15,299 nucleotides of DNA from Pseudomonadota bacterium. Lineage in GTDB: Bacteria > Pseudomonadota > Gammaproteobacteria > Burkholderiales > Methylophilaceae. Positions 7,886 to 14,268 of this stretch are shown one piece after another. The stretch is from positions 1 through 15,299 of the forward strand of contig JAKPIR010000227.1 in NCBI GenBank assembly GCA_029549705.1. The letters are read 5' to 3'. How positions within the stretch are numbered: position 1 is the stretch's first letter; each line of letters starts with the position of its first letter. The translations under genes were made by a program, and so were the position numbers. The notes below the pieces were generated by a model. It had not been told where the DNA came from and ran no database searches. It worked only from the letters and a program-made list of their open reading frames with translations.

Positions 7886-7905
7886 GCATACTAAAATTAG
7901 CATGC
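7886..7905. repeat. Near-perfect 20-bp inverted repeat upstream of the yidB-family gene
   Basis: Arms GCATACTAA (7886-7894) and TTAGCATGC (7897-7905) match at 8 of 9 positions (the exception can be a G-U pair in minus-strand RNA) around a 2-base centre. It is 25 bases upstream of the yidB-family start and just after the pseudouridine-synthase stop. The short centre favours a DNA operator over an RNA loop. No T-run follows, so it is not a terminator. Confidence 0.42.
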
Positions 7906-7926
7906 CAAAAGAAACATTAGCATAAC

Positions 7927-9129
7927 TCAAAAACGTTCTTCACTACGCAGATAACGCCATTGTCCAACCGGTAATTTACCTAAGTTTACACTCCCGATTC
8001 GAATCCGCTTTAAACCCACGACATGCAGGCCGACCATTTCACACATGCGACGAATTTGACGTTTTTTGCCTTCGCGCAATACAAAGCGTAATTGGTCTTC
8101 ATTTTGCCAGCTAACTTTTGCGGGCTTGAGTTTTTCTCCATCTAAACTTAAGCCAAAATTCAGGCGCTTTAAATCTGCATCACTGAGTTCACCAGTGACG
8201 CGCACCAAATATTCTTTTTCAACGGTAGAATCTTCACCAATTAAATGCCGCGCAATGCGACCATCCTGAGTGAGCACTAACATACCAGTGGAGTCAATAT
8301 CCAGGCGGCCTGCAGGGGCCAAGCCCTTTAACATGCCGCGATGAAACTGCTTTGGCTGATGCCGATGCAACTCGGGGTCATCCTCCCACTGATTCTCTGG
8401 ATGCACCAACACAATTGCTGGTTCATAGCCATCTTCCGCTTGGCCGCTCACATAACCCACAGGCTTATGCAAAATAATCGTTACATTCTCTGCCTGATAC
8501 TCTTGGGCGTAACTGCTAATGATAATTTCCGCATCTGGCCGAATGCGCGTGCCCAACGTCTCAATCACTGCACCATCAACCTTCACCCAGCCATTAGCTA
8601 TCCATTCATCTGCTTCTCTGCGCGAGCATAATCCTCGGTCTGCCATCACTTTGGATAATCGCGGTAAATCAGACTCAGCATTCTCCGCTTTATTGGCAAA
8701 AGCAGCTTTATTGGTGCGGCTTTTATCAAATTCGCTCGCCACAAAACCATCACGCACCTTGCCTCCGCGTCGCGGTGGGTTACGATAAGCACCTTCGCGG
8801 TCTGCCCTATCTCGGCTACTAAGTGCATTGCTGCGAGTATCTGCAGGCGCCTTGCTTGGTGTTGATGTGCGGTTATCAGGGGTTTGAGATTGTGCTGCGG
8901 CAGGCTCACGCAAAGTGCCATCGTAGCGATGATTGCGTTGGCGCGGTGCGTCATCGTGCGATGCCTTCGCAGGCGCTTGCTTAGCGTCACCATGTTTCTT
9001 GGCTGAATCAGTCAATTTTGCTGGCGGCACGCTACGGTCGCGCATTGCGTTGCTGTTGCGACGCACAGGTAACTTAGTTGCTTTCGCTTGGCTGTCTGCT
9101 GGTTTTTTATTGAGTTTAAGTGTTGTCAA
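7927..9129 (-). CDS. RsuA/RluB/RluF-family rRNA pseudouridine synthase, RluF-like, with long basic N-terminal tail
   Basis: A 400-residue enzyme predicted to isomerise a uridine in ribosomal RNA. Residues 1-154 are low-complexity, rich in Arg, Lys, Ala, Ser and Pro, and probably disordered. An S4 RNA-binding domain follows (about 155-205, RLSKVMADRGLCSRREADEWI). The catalytic domain has HKPVGYVS (221-228), the active-site Asp in GRLDIDSTGML (D277) and GKKRQIRRMCE (354-364). That last motif resembles RluF (23S U2604) more than RluB or RsuA, whose equivalents read more like Y/H-E/Q-V-R-R-M; the target is therefore inference. The chosen start is a TTG at 9127-9129 with only a distant AGGG; no ATG occurs in frame until residue 29 (9043-9045). 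A TTG start agrees with the candidate promoter at 9160-9168. Transcribed divergently from gap and followed by the yidB-family gene. Confidence 0.92.
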   Translation of the reverse strand: MTTLKLNKKPADSQAKATKLPVRRNSNAMRDRSVPPAKLTDSAKKHGDAKQAPAKASHDDAPRQRNHRYDGTLREPAAAQSQTPDNRTSTPSKAPADTRSNALSSRDRADREGAYRNPPRRGGKVRDGFVASEFDKSRTNKAAFANKAENAESDLPRLSKVMADRGLCSRREADEWIANGWVKVDGAVIETLGTRIRPDAEIIISSYAQEYQAENVTIILHKPVGYVSGQAEDGYEPAIVLVHPENQWEDDPELHRHQPKQFHRGMLKGLAPAGRLDIDSTGMLVLTQDGRIARHLIGEDSTVEKEYLVRVTGELSDADLKRLNFGLSLDGEKLKPAKVSWQNEDQLRFVLREGKKRQIRRMCEMVGLHVVGLKRIRIGSVNLGKLPVGQWRYLRSEERF

Positions 9130-9159
9130 AGCCGTATTTGCCCTATCAATCAGAAGACC

Positions 9160-9168
9160 ATTTTACCA
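9160..9168 (-). promoter_or_regulatory. Candidate extended -10 promoter of the pseudouridine-synthase gene
   Basis: The minus strand reads TGGTAAAAT: a TG extension and a -10 (TAAAAT) matching 5/6. The -35 region is poor, as often with extended -10 sites. Transcription would begin near 9153, about 24 bases before the TTG start. Confidence 0.35.
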
Positions 9169-9191
9169 AAATAATGCCTAGCTCCCATAAT
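9162..9191 (+). promoter_or_regulatory. Candidate sigma-70 promoter for gap
   Basis: TTTACC (9162-9167, 4/6) and CATAAT (9186-9191, 5/6) are spaced by 18 bases. The leader to gap would be about 135 bases, which is long, so another start nearer gap is possible. It overlaps the divergent candidate promoter on the other strand. Confidence 0.25.
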
Positions 9192-9332
9192 TATTACGGT
9201 AGGGCTGCTCGGTAGTTAGTGCGCCGTCCATTTGACTAAACTTTGTAATTGGCAGAATATATTGAAACACAGCTGAAAATGATAACAATGGCTTATTTAA
9301 AAGCCTTATTTAGATAAATTTAGGGAGCTATG

Positions 9333-10334
9333 ATGGCGTTGCGAATTGGGGTAAACGGTTATGGGCGCATTGGGCGCATGGTGTTGCGGGCTGTAATACA
9401 AGAGGCTGAATTCAGTGACATAGAAATTGTTGCTGTGAATGGTACGCAAGAGCTGGATTACATGGTGTACATGCTGAAATATGATTCGGTACATGGCCGC
9501 TTTAATGCGGATGTGCGCACTGAAAACGGATATTTAATTGTCAATGGTAAAAAAATTCATGTGACTTCTGAGCGTGACCCTGCCTATATTGATTGGGACA
9601 CGAGCGGCGTTGATGTATTGGTAGAATCAACCGGTAAATTTTTAACTAAAGAAAGTTGCGAAGTTCACTTAGAGCGCGGCGCTAAAAAAGTAGTGCAATC
9701 GGCGCCCGGCAAAGATGATACCCCAATGTTTGTGTACGGGGTAAACCATCAAGATTACAAAGGTCAGGCGATTGTTTCAGCGGCTTCATGTACTACCAAC
9801 GGGTTAGCGCCGTTAGTCAAAGTGTTGAACGACAACTTTAGCGTAAAACGCGGGCTGATGACGACTGTACACGCAGCAACTGCTTCGCAGCTCACGGTAG
9901 ATGGCACTTCTAAAAAAGACTGGCGCGGCGGCCGCGGTGTGTTTGAGAATATTATTCCTTCAAGTACAGGCGCGGCAAAAGCCATTGGTGTTTTAATTCC
10001 TAGTCTGGACAAAAAAATCACAGGCATGGCGTTACGTGTGCCTTCTGCGGATGTATCGGTGGTAGATTTAACGGTAGAACTTAATAAAGAAACAAATTAC
10101 CAACAAGTGTGCGAGGCGATGAAAGCCGCAGCGCAGGGTGAACTTAAAAACGTATTGGCTTACACTGAAGAGAAAGTCGTTTCCACTGATTTTCGCACCG
10201 CACCGTCGGCTTCGGTGTTCGATGCAGACGCAGGCATTATGCTCGACTCAACCTTTTTAAAAGTTATCGGCTGGTATGACAATGAGTATGGTTACACCTG
10301 TAACTTATTACGTTTAGCACAACATATTGCCTAG
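9333..10334 (+). CDS. gap: Type I glyceraldehyde-3-phosphate dehydrogenase
   Basis: A 333-residue cytoplasmic enzyme (numbering below counts the extra upstream Met) that interconverts glyceraldehyde-3-phosphate and 1,3-bisphosphoglycerate in glycolysis/gluconeogenesis. It has the Rossmann motif NGYGRIGR (9-16), catalytic C154 in ASCTTN, general base H181 in TVHA, IIPSSTGAAKA, and a WYDNEYGY ending. Two adjacent ATGs occur (9330 and 9333); the second has AGGGAG at better spacing (5 bases) and gives the usual MALRIGVNGYG start. Residues that normally fix NAD specificity are changed: the Asp after VN is Gly (G38), the next residue is Thr (T39), and the Pro of DGPS is Thr (T193). This suggests NADP or dual use. 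The Cys usually four residues after the catalytic Cys is Gly (G158). Ends at a bidirectional terminator. Confidence 0.97.
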   Translation: MALRIGVNGYGRIGRMVLRAVIQEAEFSDIEIVAVNGTQELDYMVYMLKYDSVHGRFNADVRTENGYLIVNGKKIHVTSERDPAYIDWDTSGVDVLVESTGKFLTKESCEVHLERGAKKVVQSAPGKDDTPMFVYGVNHQDYKGQAIVSAASCTTNGLAPLVKVLNDNFSVKRGLMTTVHAATASQLTVDGTSKKDWRGGRGVFENIIPSSTGAAKAIGVLIPSLDKKITGMALRVPSADVSVVDLTVELNKETNYQQVCEAMKAAAQGELKNVLAYTEEKVVSTDFRTAPSASVFDADAGIMLDSTFLKVIGWYDNEYGYTCNLLRLAQHIA

Positions 10335-10353
10335 AACGTTTCAAATATGGCAT

Positions 10354-10385
10354 AAAAAAAAGCAGGCGTTAGGCCTGCTTTTTTT
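10354..10385. terminator. Bidirectional rho-independent terminator between gap and thiC
   Basis: The stem AGCAGGC (10361-10367) / GCCTGCT (10373-10379) has a 5-base loop. Eight A precede it and seven T follow it, so it can stop both the plus-strand gap transcript and the minus-strand thiC transcript. It begins 19 bases after the gap stop and ends 18 bases beyond the thiC stop. Confidence 0.92.
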
Positions 10386-10403
10386 ACATCAATTTAATAA
10401 ATA

Positions 10404-12284
10404 TTACACTTTCTGATAAACTTCACTGCCTTTTTTTACAAACTCTATGGCCTTTTCTTGCATGCCTTTGGTCAGTGCCTCCTGCTCAGAAACACCTTTT
10501 TCAGCCGCGTAATCACGCACATCTTGCGATATCTTCATTGAGCAGAAATGTGGGCCGCACATAGAACAGAAATGTGCTTGTTTCGCACCTTCTTGCGGCA
10601 ATGTTTCATCGTGAAATTCTTTGGCTTTTTCAGGGTCCAGGCCAAGGTTAAATTGATCTTCCCATCTAAATTCAAAGCGCGCTTTACTGAGTGCATTGTC
10701 GCGAATTTGGGCGCCCGGATGACCTTTTGCTAGATCCGCCGCGTGTGCAGCAATTTTGTAAGTAATAATGCCTACTCGCACATCTTCTTTATCTGGCAAA
10801 CCTAGATGCTCCTTAGGTGTAACATAACATAGCATAGCGCAACCATACCAGCCTATCATGGCAGCACCAATCCCAGAAGTAATATGGTCGTAACCCGGTG
10901 CAATATCAGTGGTCAGTGGGCCTAGCGTGTAGAAAGGGGCCTCGCCACAATGTTCCAGTTGTAAATCCATATTCTCTTTAATCATATGCATGGGCACATG
11001 GCCTGGGCCTTCAATCATACATTGCACATCATGCTTCCAAGCGATTTGCGTCAATTCACCTAGCGTTTTCAGTTCAGCAAACTGCGCCTCATCATTGGCG
11101 TCGTAAATTGAACCTGGGCGTAAGCCATCACCGAGTGAGAAGCTCACATCATATTGCTTCATGATTTGGCAAATATCTTCAAAATGCTCGTAAAGGAATG
11201 ATTCCTTATGATGCGCCAAACACCATTTCGCCATAATCGAGCCACCGCGCGACACAATACCTGTCATACGTTTTGCAGTCATGGGAATGTAAGCTAAGCG
11301 CACACCCGCATGAATCGTAAAATAGTCCACACCTTGTTCCGCCTGCTCAATCAAAGTATCGCGGAAGATTTCCCACGTCAGGTCTTCAGCTTTACCATCC
11401 ACTTTTTCAAGCGCTTGATAAATAGGCACAGTGCCAATCGGTACGGGTGAGTTTCTGATAATCCACTCACGCGTTTCGTGAATGTTTTTACCGGTTGATA
11501 AATCCATCACGGTGTCACCACCCCAGCGTGTGCTCCACACCATTTTTTCAACCTCTTCACTAATGGAAGAGCCTAATGCTGAGTTGCCGATATTGGCGTT
11601 AATTTTTACCAAGAAATTACGGCCGATAATCATCGGTTCGATTTCGGGGTGATTGATATTTGCAGGAATAATTGCACGGCCGCGTGCCACCTCATCACGC
11701 ACAAATTCTGGCGTAATCATTTTAGGAATACTTGCCCCAAAGTCATGGCCCTTATGTTGCGTCAGCAGCAATTCGCTCATGTTTTCACGGCGTTGATTTT
11801 CACGAATGGCAATGTACTCCATTTCGGGTGTAATAATGCCTCTACGTGCGTAGTGCATTTGCGACACATTCATGCCCGCCTTTGCACGACGCGGCAAACG
11901 CGTTAAATTAAAGCGCATTTCTGCAAGTTCCGGGTCCACTTTGCGTTGCTGACCAAAGGTAGAAGTCGGGCCATCGAGTTGTTCGGTGTCATTCCGCTCC
12001 TCAATCCACTTTGCTCGCAGTGCTGGCAAGCCGCTACGAATATCAATTTTTGCAGTTGGGTCTGTATACGGGCCTGAAGTGTCATACACCATCACAGGTG
12101 GATTTTTATCTGCGCCAAATGCTGAAGGCGTATCACTTAAGCTTATTTCACGAAATGGCACTTGAATATCAGGGCGGCTACCCTGAACATAAACCTTGCG
12201 AGACTTTGCAAACGGCTGAGTGGTCGCAGGGTCAACTTCTGCAGTGGTATTTAAAAACTTGGGGTTGGCATTCACGGTGTGCAT
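10404..12284 (-). CDS. thiC: Phosphomethylpyrimidine synthase ThiC
   Basis: A 626-residue radical-SAM enzyme that rearranges aminoimidazole ribotide to hydroxymethylpyrimidine phosphate, the pyrimidine half of thiamine. The N-terminal ThiC-associated region (about 25-115) precedes the TIM-barrel core with MHYARRGIITPEMEYIAIREN, NINHPEIEPMIIGRNFLVKINANIGNSA, DLSTGKNIHETREWI and EGPGHVPMH. The C-terminal CX2CX4C cluster site is intact (C573, C576, C581). Length is normal. The ATG at 12282-12284 directly abuts AGGA (12285-12288), an unusually tight spacing. A GTG three codons downstream (12273-12275) would sit 9 bases from the same AGGA and is a real alternative. Expression is under the TPP riboswitch upstream, so it should fall when thiamine pyrophosphate is plentiful. 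Confidence 0.99.
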   Translation of the reverse strand: MHTVNANPKFLNTTAEVDPATTQPFAKSRKVYVQGSRPDIQVPFREISLSDTPSAFGADKNPPVMVYDTSGPYTDPTAKIDIRSGLPALRAKWIEERNDTEQLDGPTSTFGQQRKVDPELAEMRFNLTRLPRRAKAGMNVSQMHYARRGIITPEMEYIAIRENQRRENMSELLLTQHKGHDFGASIPKMITPEFVRDEVARGRAIIPANINHPEIEPMIIGRNFLVKINANIGNSALGSSISEEVEKMVWSTRWGGDTVMDLSTGKNIHETREWIIRNSPVPIGTVPIYQALEKVDGKAEDLTWEIFRDTLIEQAEQGVDYFTIHAGVRLAYIPMTAKRMTGIVSRGGSIMAKWCLAHHKESFLYEHFEDICQIMKQYDVSFSLGDGLRPGSIYDANDEAQFAELKTLGELTQIAWKHDVQCMIEGPGHVPMHMIKENMDLQLEHCGEAPFYTLGPLTTDIAPGYDHITSGIGAAMIGWYGCAMLCYVTPKEHLGLPDKEDVRVGIITYKIAAHAADLAKGHPGAQIRDNALSKARFEFRWEDQFNLGLDPEKAKEFHDETLPQEGAKQAHFCSMCGPHFCSMKISQDVRDYAAEKGVSEQEALTKGMQEKAIEFVKKGSEVYQKV

Positions 12285-12352
12285 TCCTATTCATTGATTC
12301 AATGCAAGGAAGCCAACAAGCGCTTCCGAGGCTGTTTATAAAATAGGGAAGC
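12284..12352 (-). promoter_or_regulatory. Riboswitch expression platform: alternating hairpins ending in SD sequestration
   Basis: On the thiC mRNA, the last part of the aptamer (segment A, GUAGGGAAGC, 12361-12370) can pair perfectly over 9 bp with segment B (GCUUCCCUA, 12344-12352). B can instead pair with C (GGAAGC, 12322-12327). C can instead pair with D (GCUUCC, 12308-12313). D overlaps UUCCU (12307-12311), which can pair with AGGAA (12284-12288), the SD plus the A of the AUG, with an inner AUUG/CAAU stem (12293-12303). The segments are visible; the switching order is inference. A short U-run after B also leaves a terminator role possible. Confidence 0.55.
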
Positions 12353-12360
12353 TAAGACAC

Positions 12361-12455
12361 GCTTCCCTACGGCGGCATAACCCGCATCAGGTTCAAAGGG
12401 TATCTCTCACTGTATCAACTTTTAAAGTTTAAAGTGGATACAGACCCCTAGCAAT
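12361..12455 (-). promoter_or_regulatory. TPP (THI-element) riboswitch upstream of thiC
   Basis: The minus strand shows the full aptamer order: AGGGG (P2 5' side), a P3 stem CTGTATC/GATACAG (12437-12443 and 12410-12416) with an inner ACTTT/AAAGT pairing, the conserved TGAGA, ATACCC (P2 3' side), then TTTGAACCTGAT, a GCGG/CCGC stem with TTATGCC (P5 region) and CGTAGGGAAGC closing the aptamer. The GCGG/CCGC pair replaces the common CTGG/CCAG, a compensatory change. P1 is short. It should repress thiC when TPP binds. Confidence 0.96.
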
Positions 12456-12461
12456 GGACTT

Positions 12462-12490
12462 AATTTACGCGAAAAACACGCAATAGGCAA
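12462..12490 (-). promoter_or_regulatory. Promoter of the riboswitch-thiC transcript
   Basis: Minus strand TTGCCT (12485-12490) and TAAATT (12462-12467) have exact 17-base spacing and a T/A-rich upstream tract that could act as an UP element. The predicted start near 12455 falls right at the 5' edge of the aptamer. Confidence 0.6.
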
Positions 12491-12596
12491 GAAATGCCGA
12501 CGGAAAAAAGTACAAAAAAGTTAAAAATTAAGGTATTCTTGAACTGGTACCGTTATATACATGTTGATTTAAACATTCACGAGATTTGGGCTATTT

Positions 12597-12737
12597 ATGT
12601 TACTTATTGCAATTTATTATCTTTTAGCGATTGCTGTTTTAGTTCTGCACTTTACTGGCCACTTAGAGCGCTGGAATATGGATTGGCTGGTTTTCGTATT
12701 CGCACTCACTGTTTTTCCTGCGGTGCTTTACCTGTAA
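12597..12737 (+). CDS. Small two-helix membrane peptide (46 aa), unrecognised
   Basis: An ATG at 12597-12599 opens a 46-codon ORF ending in TAA at 12735-12737. The in-frame stop upstream at 12570 leaves this ATG as the only ATG start. The product begins MLLIAIYYLLAIAVLVLHF, has a polar turn GHLERWNMD, then a second hydrophobic stretch WLVFVFALTVFPAVLYL: two membrane helices of about 18 residues each in a hairpin. I do not recognise a family. Support for a real gene is that the whole ORF matches this design, that it fills the thiC-SDR gap, and that a strong plus-strand terminator follows 28 bases after the stop. Against it, the SD is weak (GGG at 12588-12590) and no clear promoter is visible (TATATA at 12554-12559 is a possible -10). 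It is divergent from thiC and convergent with the SDR gene. The transcript might alternatively be a small RNA. Confidence 0.58.
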   Translation: MLLIAIYYLLAIAVLVLHFTGHLERWNMDWLVFVFALTVFPAVLYL

Positions 12738-12744
12738 ATTTCAG

Positions 12745-13551
12745 TTAATCTTTAGTTTTACTCAAAAACGGCACCGCAAGTGCCGTTTGTTTTTTAAGTC
12801 CAAAATTAACCGCCATCGGCAGTACGCCATTTAGCCAAGCAAAAAACGACTGTGGCTGACCTATAAATACTTCTTGCTTTTCATTTTCTAACGCTTTGAC
12901 AATAATTTCAGCCACATGCTCTGGCTCATCCATTTTATTGCCTGATTGTTCCATCATGGCCGAGCTATTGGCATCGTTCATCGGTGTTTTAATGCCGCGT
13001 GGTGCGATGTAGGTGACTTTAATATTGGTGTTAACCAACTCACGGCGTAACGCCTGTGAAAACCCATGAACAGCAAACTTGGTAGCGCAATACGTTGCAT
13101 AATGTGGAAAACCAAGCGAGCCAAAAATTGACCCTATCATCACAAAGTGACCTTGATTTTTTGCCTTGAAGCTTGGCAATAGCGCGCGTGTTAATTGAAT
13201 CAGCGTCGTTACATTGGTTTGCACCATTTGTGCAATGCGCTGTTCCGATTGATCTTCAAGCTGTATAAAATCTAATATTCCCGCATTGTTAATCAGCACA
13301 TCAACACGCCCTAGTTTTTTTACGGCTTCATCGACTAATGGCTGCGCTACGCCTTCCGCATCAAAATTTGCATCAATCACAACGTGCTCGCCATACCCAA
13401 CAGCAAGGCTTTGTTTTAAAGTATTAAGTTTAGTTAAGTCACGTCCCACGAGTGCCAGCCTAGCGCCTTTAAGCGCTAACTTTTCTGCTAATACACTCCC
13501 TACGCCGCCAGTAGCGCCCGTCAACAATATATTTTTGCCGCTGAGTTGCAT
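12745..13551 (-). CDS. Short-chain dehydrogenase/reductase (classical SDR)
   Basis: A 268-residue NAD(P)-dependent oxidoreductase. It has the cofactor motif TGATGGVG (11-18), NNAG (88-91), and catalytic S141, Y154 and K158 in the YCATK motif. Arg37 at the end of the second strand (LVGRD), without an acidic residue at the usual NAD-selecting spot, favours NADP(H). The C-terminal tail (about 230-268) is hydrophobic (SFFAWLNGVLPMAVNFGL), which could bind a lipid substrate or the membrane. SD AAAAGGA lies 5 bases before the ATG. It starts 35 bases after the diiron-oxidase gene on the same strand and is probably the last gene of the ligase-oxidase-SDR operon. The likely reaction is reduction or oxidation of a carbonyl/alcohol on the pathway product; the substrate is unknown. 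Its 3' end overlaps the small-ORF terminator. Confidence 0.94.
   Translation of the reverse strand: MQLSGKNILLTGATGGVGSVLAEKLALKGARLALVGRDLTKLNTLKQSLAVGYGEHVVIDANFDAEGVAQPLVDEAVKKLGRVDVLINNAGILDFIQLEDQSEQRIAQMVQTNVTTLIQLTRALLPSFKAKNQGHFVMIGSIFGSLGFPHYATYCATKFAVHGFSQALRRELVNTNIKVTYIAPRGIKTPMNDANSSAMMEQSGNKMDEPEHVAEIIVKALENEKQEVFIGQPQSFFAWLNGVLPMAVNFGLKKQTALAVPFLSKTKD
12766..12795 (+). terminator. Rho-independent terminator for the small-ORF transcript, inside the SDR coding end
   Basis: A perfect 9-bp stem AAACGGCAC (12766-12774) / GTGCCGTTT (12780-12788) with loop CGCAA is followed by G and six T (12790-12795) on the plus strand. It overlaps the last codons of the opposing SDR gene. On the minus strand only five T follow and they precede the SDR stop codon, so efficient termination there would lose the stop codon; plus-strand use is more sensible. 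Confidence 0.82.
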
Positions 13552-13586
13552 GATGATCCTTTTAAGTTTTAAATAAGAGTTTGAAT

Positions 13587-14258
13587 TTACATCAAACGCG
13601 ATTCAATTTCTTTGAATATATCACCATATAATTTATAAAACACTTTTGCACTATGAATCAACATTGCCTGATCTTCTGGGTCGGTGATTTGATTGACTAA
13701 GCTCTCGTAAAAAGACACGTGACTAATATCTAATGAACCATGCGACAACAAATAACTAAAAGCCTTTTTGGGTAAATTTAAAGTATTCATGAGTGTTTCA
13801 CCCGCTTCTGTCGCCACTGCTGTACTTGTGCCTTCGAGCACTAAGACCATGCCGAAAAAACCAACAGGATTGACGCGGTAAATCATGTCATATGCATAAG
13901 CCACCATCACTTCTGTTGCGGTGCTTGCGCTCGTTTCTGCCGTTTTACTATGCCGTACGGCTTCCTTATCGGCACCGCATTCTGCGATGTCATTCAGCAC
14001 CCACTCTTGATGGCCCATTTCTTCTTCGATATATTCACCAATTGCGGTGCGCAGCCACTCATAACGGCTTGGCAGGCGCCCGCCACACGCCATCAAGAGC
14101 GGTGTCGTGTGTTTCACATGATGATAAGCTTGCGTGAGAAATCCTATGTAAGTCGCCAGTGAAATTTTTCCTGTTGCGCCTTGCGTAATGAGCGGCAAGC
14201 TCAACAGTTGGTTGCGTTCTTTTTCAGTGGCTGAAAGTAATTTTTGATAAAAAGTCAT
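13587..14258 (-). CDS. Heme-oxygenase-like diiron oxidase (TenA/UndA-like fold)
   Basis: The ATG at 14256-14258 is chosen because AAAGGA (14265-14270) lies 6 bases upstream; an ATG at 14274-14276 would overlap the ligase stop and has no SD. The product is 223 residues, all helical (positions below count from the upstream Met; subtract 6). Metal-ligand-like residues sit where the HDO superfamily (UndA, CADD, BesC, SznF core) has them: His on the first core helix (AYHHVKH, H52/H56), ExxH in EEEMGHQEW (E86, H89), E148 in VLEGTST, and DxxH in SLDISHVSF (D183, H186). HDO enzymes use two irons and O2 for reactions such as decarboxylation or N-oxygenation. Placed 10 bases after an acyl ligase and before an SDR, a fatty-acyl or similar substrate is likely. 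Product unknown; some annotation would call it TenA-like. Confidence 0.88.
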   Translation of the reverse strand: MTFYQKLLSATEKERNQLLSLPLITQGATGKISLATYIGFLTQAYHHVKHTTPLLMACGGRLPSRYEWLRTAIGEYIEEEMGHQEWVLNDIAECGADKEAVRHSKTAETSASTATEVMVAYAYDMIYRVNPVGFFGMVLVLEGTSTAVATEAGETLMNTLNLPKKAFSYLLSHGSLDISHVSFYESLVNQITDPEDQAMLIHSAKVFYKLYGDIFKEIESRLM

Positions 14259-14268
14259 GAGGTTTCCT

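Noticed and set aside
12344..12369. The 9-bp GC-containing hairpin after the TPP aptamer as a simple intrinsic terminator
   Set aside because: It consumes the conserved 3' end of the aptamer, so TPP binding would prevent it, giving the wrong sign for thiC, and its T-run is only four bases. I keep it as a switching element instead.
12494..12748. An 84-codon plus-strand ORF in the thiC-SDR gap
   Set aside because: It is in a different frame from the 46-codon membrane ORF, begins in the A-rich thiC promoter region and has an incoherent Cys/His/Arg-rich composition. The shorter ORF explains the sequence better.
13587..14258. Reading the TenA-like fold protein as a thiamine-salvage TenA because thiC is nearby
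   Set aside because: It is cotranscribed with the acyl ligase, not with thiC; it carries a diiron ligand pattern; and the thiC unit has its own promoter and riboswitch beyond the SDR gene.
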